Part shown: positions 5,826-7,671 of the stretch, in pieces
Layout: every line of letters starts with the position of its first letter
Position numbering within the stretch: position 1 is the first letter of the stretch
Assembly: GCA_046723735.1 (NCBI GenBank)
Contig: JBKOVB010000070.1
Coordinates: 1-7,671 of the forward strand
Source of the DNA: RYN-111 sp046723735
Lineage (GTDB): Bacteria; Actinomycetota; Actinomycetes; Mycobacteriales; SCTD01
DNA length: 7,671 bases
Direction of reading: 5' to 3'
Notes under the pieces: model-generated
The model's database searches: none
Told to the model about the DNA's origin: nothing
The model's input: only the letters and a program-made list of their open reading frames with translations
Program-made: the position numbers and the translations under genes

Positions 5826-6892
5826 GCACCGCCGACGAGCAGATCCTGTCCGGCCAGGCCTGGACCGACTTCTGCCGCGCCCTCGAGCAGGCCGGGCAGC
5901 AGGTGCTGCGCGGCCCCAAGACCGTGCTCGACCAGGCGGAGGGCTACCGCTACCTCACACGGCTGCTGCGCAACTCGCTCTACGCGACGCTCGAGAACTC
6001 CGACACCGACCGGCCGCGCTGGCAGGGCCTCGACCTCGTCAAGATCGGCGCCGACAACCCGGACAACGTCTACCACTCGGCCCCCGTCAAGGGCGCGAAC
6101 ACCTACCGCATCACCGGGCAGCGGGGCACGATCGCCTACGTCTCCTTCGGCAGCAAGGCGAACCGGTACGCCAAGGACGGCACCATGGCGTCCACCGGCG
6201 AGCTGCGCAACGACGACCTGGTCGTCGAGCCGGACGGCTCCGTCGAGATCCACGTGGGCGTGGAGCGCCCCGCGGGCGCGAAGAACTGGCTACCGCTGGC
6301 GCAGGACTCCACGATGATCGTGCTGCGGGAGTCGTACCTCGACCGCACGACGGAAGTGCCCGGGACGTGGGCGATCGAGCGGCTCGAGCAGACGCCTCCC
6401 ACCGCGCCGCTGTCCGCCGAGCACGTCGTCCGGTCGCTTCAGCGCACCGCCCTGGGCGTCATGGGGACGGCCGCCACCTTCGCCGCCTGGACCGAGATGT
6501 TCATGCAGCGCCCGAACGAGCTCGTCGACTGGGGCCAGGACTTCTTCCAGCGCGCGGGCGGCGACCCCGAGATCTTCTACCTGCACGGCTACTGGGAGCT
6601 CGAGCCCGGTCAGGCCTGGGTCATCGAGACCGAGGTGCCGGACGCGCCGTACTGGAACTTCCAGCTCTCCAACTGGTGGATGGAGAGCCTCGACTGGGAC
6701 AAGCGGATCACGGTCAACAAGCACACCGCGAAGCTCGAGGACGACGGCCGGCTCGTCCTCGTCGTGGCCGACAAGGACCCCGGCTGGGGCAACTGGATCG
6801 ACACGACCGGCCACACCAACGGCACCGCCCTGATCCGCTGGGTCGGCACCGACCACCATCCTCTCCCGACGTGCAAGGTGGTTCAGCTGTGA
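5822..6892 (+). CDS. DUF1214-type protein, probably cytoplasmic, function unknown
   Basis: A 356-residue protein with no signal peptide or membrane helix. The N-terminal 60 residues are helical (for example GYRYLTRLLRNSLYATLE, 41-58). The middle part contains PDNVYHSAPVKGANTYRITG (80-99) and YVSFGSKANRY (106-116), like the N-terminal part of DUF1254/DUF1214-type proteins. The C-terminal third has the DUF1214-like pattern: YWNFQLSNWWMESLDWD (277-293), then a Asp/Gly-rich turn near 307 and NWIDTTGHTNGTALIRW (324-340), rich in aromatic residues. The biochemical role of the family is not established. Such proteins occur near lipid and steroid genes in actinobacteria, which suggests but does not prove a hydrophobic substrate. 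A good Shine-Dalgarno sequence precedes the gene. Its stop codon overlaps the start of the sulfotransferase gene, so the two are probably made in a fixed ratio. The family assignment is from motif recognition. Confidence 0.74.
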   Translation: MSTADEQILSGQAWTDFCRALEQAGQQVLRGPKTVLDQAEGYRYLTRLLRNSLYATLENSDTDRPRWQGLDLVKIGADNPDNVYHSAPVKGANTYRITGQRGTIAYVSFGSKANRYAKDGTMASTGELRNDDLVVEPDGSVEIHVGVERPAGAKNWLPLAQDSTMIVLRESYLDRTTEVPGTWAIERLEQTPPTAPLSAEHVVRSLQRTALGVMGTAATFAAWTEMFMQRPNELVDWGQDFFQRAGGDPEIFYLHGYWELEPGQAWVIETEVPDAPYWNFQLSNWWMESLDWDKRITVNKHTAKLEDDGRLVLVVADKDPGWGNWIDTTGHTNGTALIRWVGTDHHPLPTCKVVQL

Positions 6893-7671
6893 AGCTCGAG
6901 GTCGACGCGCTGCTCGACGCAGCCAAGGCCAAGGCCGGGTACGACGAGTTCGGCGACCTGTGGTTCCTCGAGCCGCTCGGGGTGCTGGTCGAGGGGCTCA
7001 ACACCGAGGCCAAGCTGTCGGAGCTCGGCTTCCAGATGACGCAGCGCCGGCTCACCGCGCTGCTCGTCGACCGGCTGCGGCTGCGGCAGTACCAGGCCGC
7101 CAACCCCGCCGTCCTGGAGGAGGAAGTCCGCGTCGCCGCGGAGATCTGCGGCCTGCCGCGCACGGGCTCGACACTGCTGCACCGCCTGCTCGCCGCGTCG
7201 CCGCAGCTGACGAGCACGCTGTCGTGGGAGTGCTCCTACCCGCTGCCGTTCCCGGGCGAGGGCCCGGATGCCGAGATCCGCAAGGGCAAGGCCAAGAAGA
7301 TGATGGAGATGTTCCTCGAGCTCTCCCCCGACTTCGGCGACATCCACACCGTGGTCTGGGACGGGCCCGAGGAGGACGTGCTCCTGCTCGACCGCACCTT
7401 CACCGCCATGAGCTGGGACTCGTTCTACTGGCTCCCGACGTACGGCGTGTGGCTGCGCTCCTACGACCAGTCCAAGGCGTACAGCGAGCTCCGCGAGTGG
7501 CTCCAGGCCCTGCAGCACCAGGACCCCAGCCGCGCGGGCAAGCAGTGGGTGCTCAAGTCGCCGCACCACCTCACCGCTGCGGACACCATGCTCGACACCT
7601 TCCCCGGCTCCAAGATCGTGATGACGCACCGCTCCCCGACCAGCGCGGTCCCGTCGTACGCCTCGATGGTC
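6889..7671 (+). CDS. Sulfotransferase-family protein (PAPS-dependent type), 3' end cut by window edge
   Basis: The frame is open from the GTG at 6889 through the last base, giving 261 codons without a stop. Relatives are usually about 350-400 residues, so roughly the last third is missing. The 5'-phosphosulfate-binding loop is clear: GLPRTGSTLLHRLLAASP (88-105). A second conserved region is KQWVLKSPHHL (218-228). The 3'-phosphate-binding region follows at SKIVMTHRSPTSAVPSYASM (241-260), with R248 and S256 in the expected places. These fit the Sulfotransfer_3-like group, which transfers sulfate from PAPS to a hydroxyl or amine acceptor; the acceptor is unknown, and some members may have lost activity. 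The GTG start overlaps the upstream stop as GTGA (6889-6892), indicating translational coupling. No PAPS-supply genes are visible here. Confidence 0.85.
   Translation, partial: MKLEVDALLDAAKAKAGYDEFGDLWFLEPLGVLVEGLNTEAKLSELGFQMTQRRLTALLVDRLRLRQYQAANPAVLEEEVRVAAEICGLPRTGSTLLHRLLAASPQLTSTLSWECSYPLPFPGEGPDAEIRKGKAKKMMEMFLELSPDFGDIHTVVWDGPEEDVLLLDRTFTAMSWDSFYWLPTYGVWLRSYDQSKAYSELREWLQALQHQDPSRAGKQWVLKSPHHLTAADTMLDTFPGSKIVMTHRSPTSAVPSYASMV

Noticed and set aside
1..7671. CRISPR array, tRNA, rRNA, insertion sequence or integration site
   Set aside because: No regularly spaced repeats, tRNA-like cloverleaf, ribosomal RNA sequence, transposase motif or target-site duplication was seen by eye.

Overview
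The window is GC-rich and its coding frames end most codons in G or C. The gene families (a DUF222/HNH-type protein, a TetR/MMPL efflux pair, an IclR regulator, a DUF1214 protein and a PAPS-type sulfotransferase) point to a high-GC actinobacterium. A relative of Nocardioides, Pseudonocardia or the mycobacteria would fit, but the genus cannot be fixed from this sequence. No phage, transposase, CRISPR, rRNA or tRNA was seen. Apart from the DUF222-type gene at the left edge, this looks like ordinary chromosome with regulated metabolic and efflux genes.

Layout. (1) 1-369, minus strand: N-terminal part of a DUF222-type gene, cut by the window edge. (2) 370-612: divergent intergenic region with a candidate leaderless promoter for the DUF222 gene, a 12-bp inverted repeat, and a perfect 7-1-7 palindrome plus an imperfect copy just before tetR. 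(3) 613-3388, plus strand: tetR followed 16 bp later by an MMPL/RND-type transporter gene, an apparent operon. (4) 3359-4783, minus strand: a membrane-anchored GAF-like/GGDEF diguanylate cyclase gene whose 3' end overlaps the transporter gene by 30 bp. (5) 4784-4950: divergent intergenic region with a strong sigma-70-like promoter, two TTCGAA boxes and a bulged hairpin. (6) 4951-7671, plus strand: iclR, a DUF1214 gene and a sulfotransferase-family gene (cut by the right edge), tightly packed with a 16-bp gap and then a 4-bp overlap, so probably one transcript.

How the genes may work together. The TetR protein probably represses itself and the transporter through the palindromes at 560-591, giving ligand-inducible efflux or lipid export. 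The IclR protein probably controls its own promoter and the DUF1214-sulfotransferase genes downstream, which look like a small catabolic or conjugation module for an unknown hydrophobic substrate. The diguanylate cyclase sits between these units, divergent from iclR, with its catalytic motif and product-inhibition site intact.

The least-described part is the iclR-DUF1214-sulfotransferase module with its compact regulatory region. I found no clear evidence of an entirely new system. The substrate links are inference.
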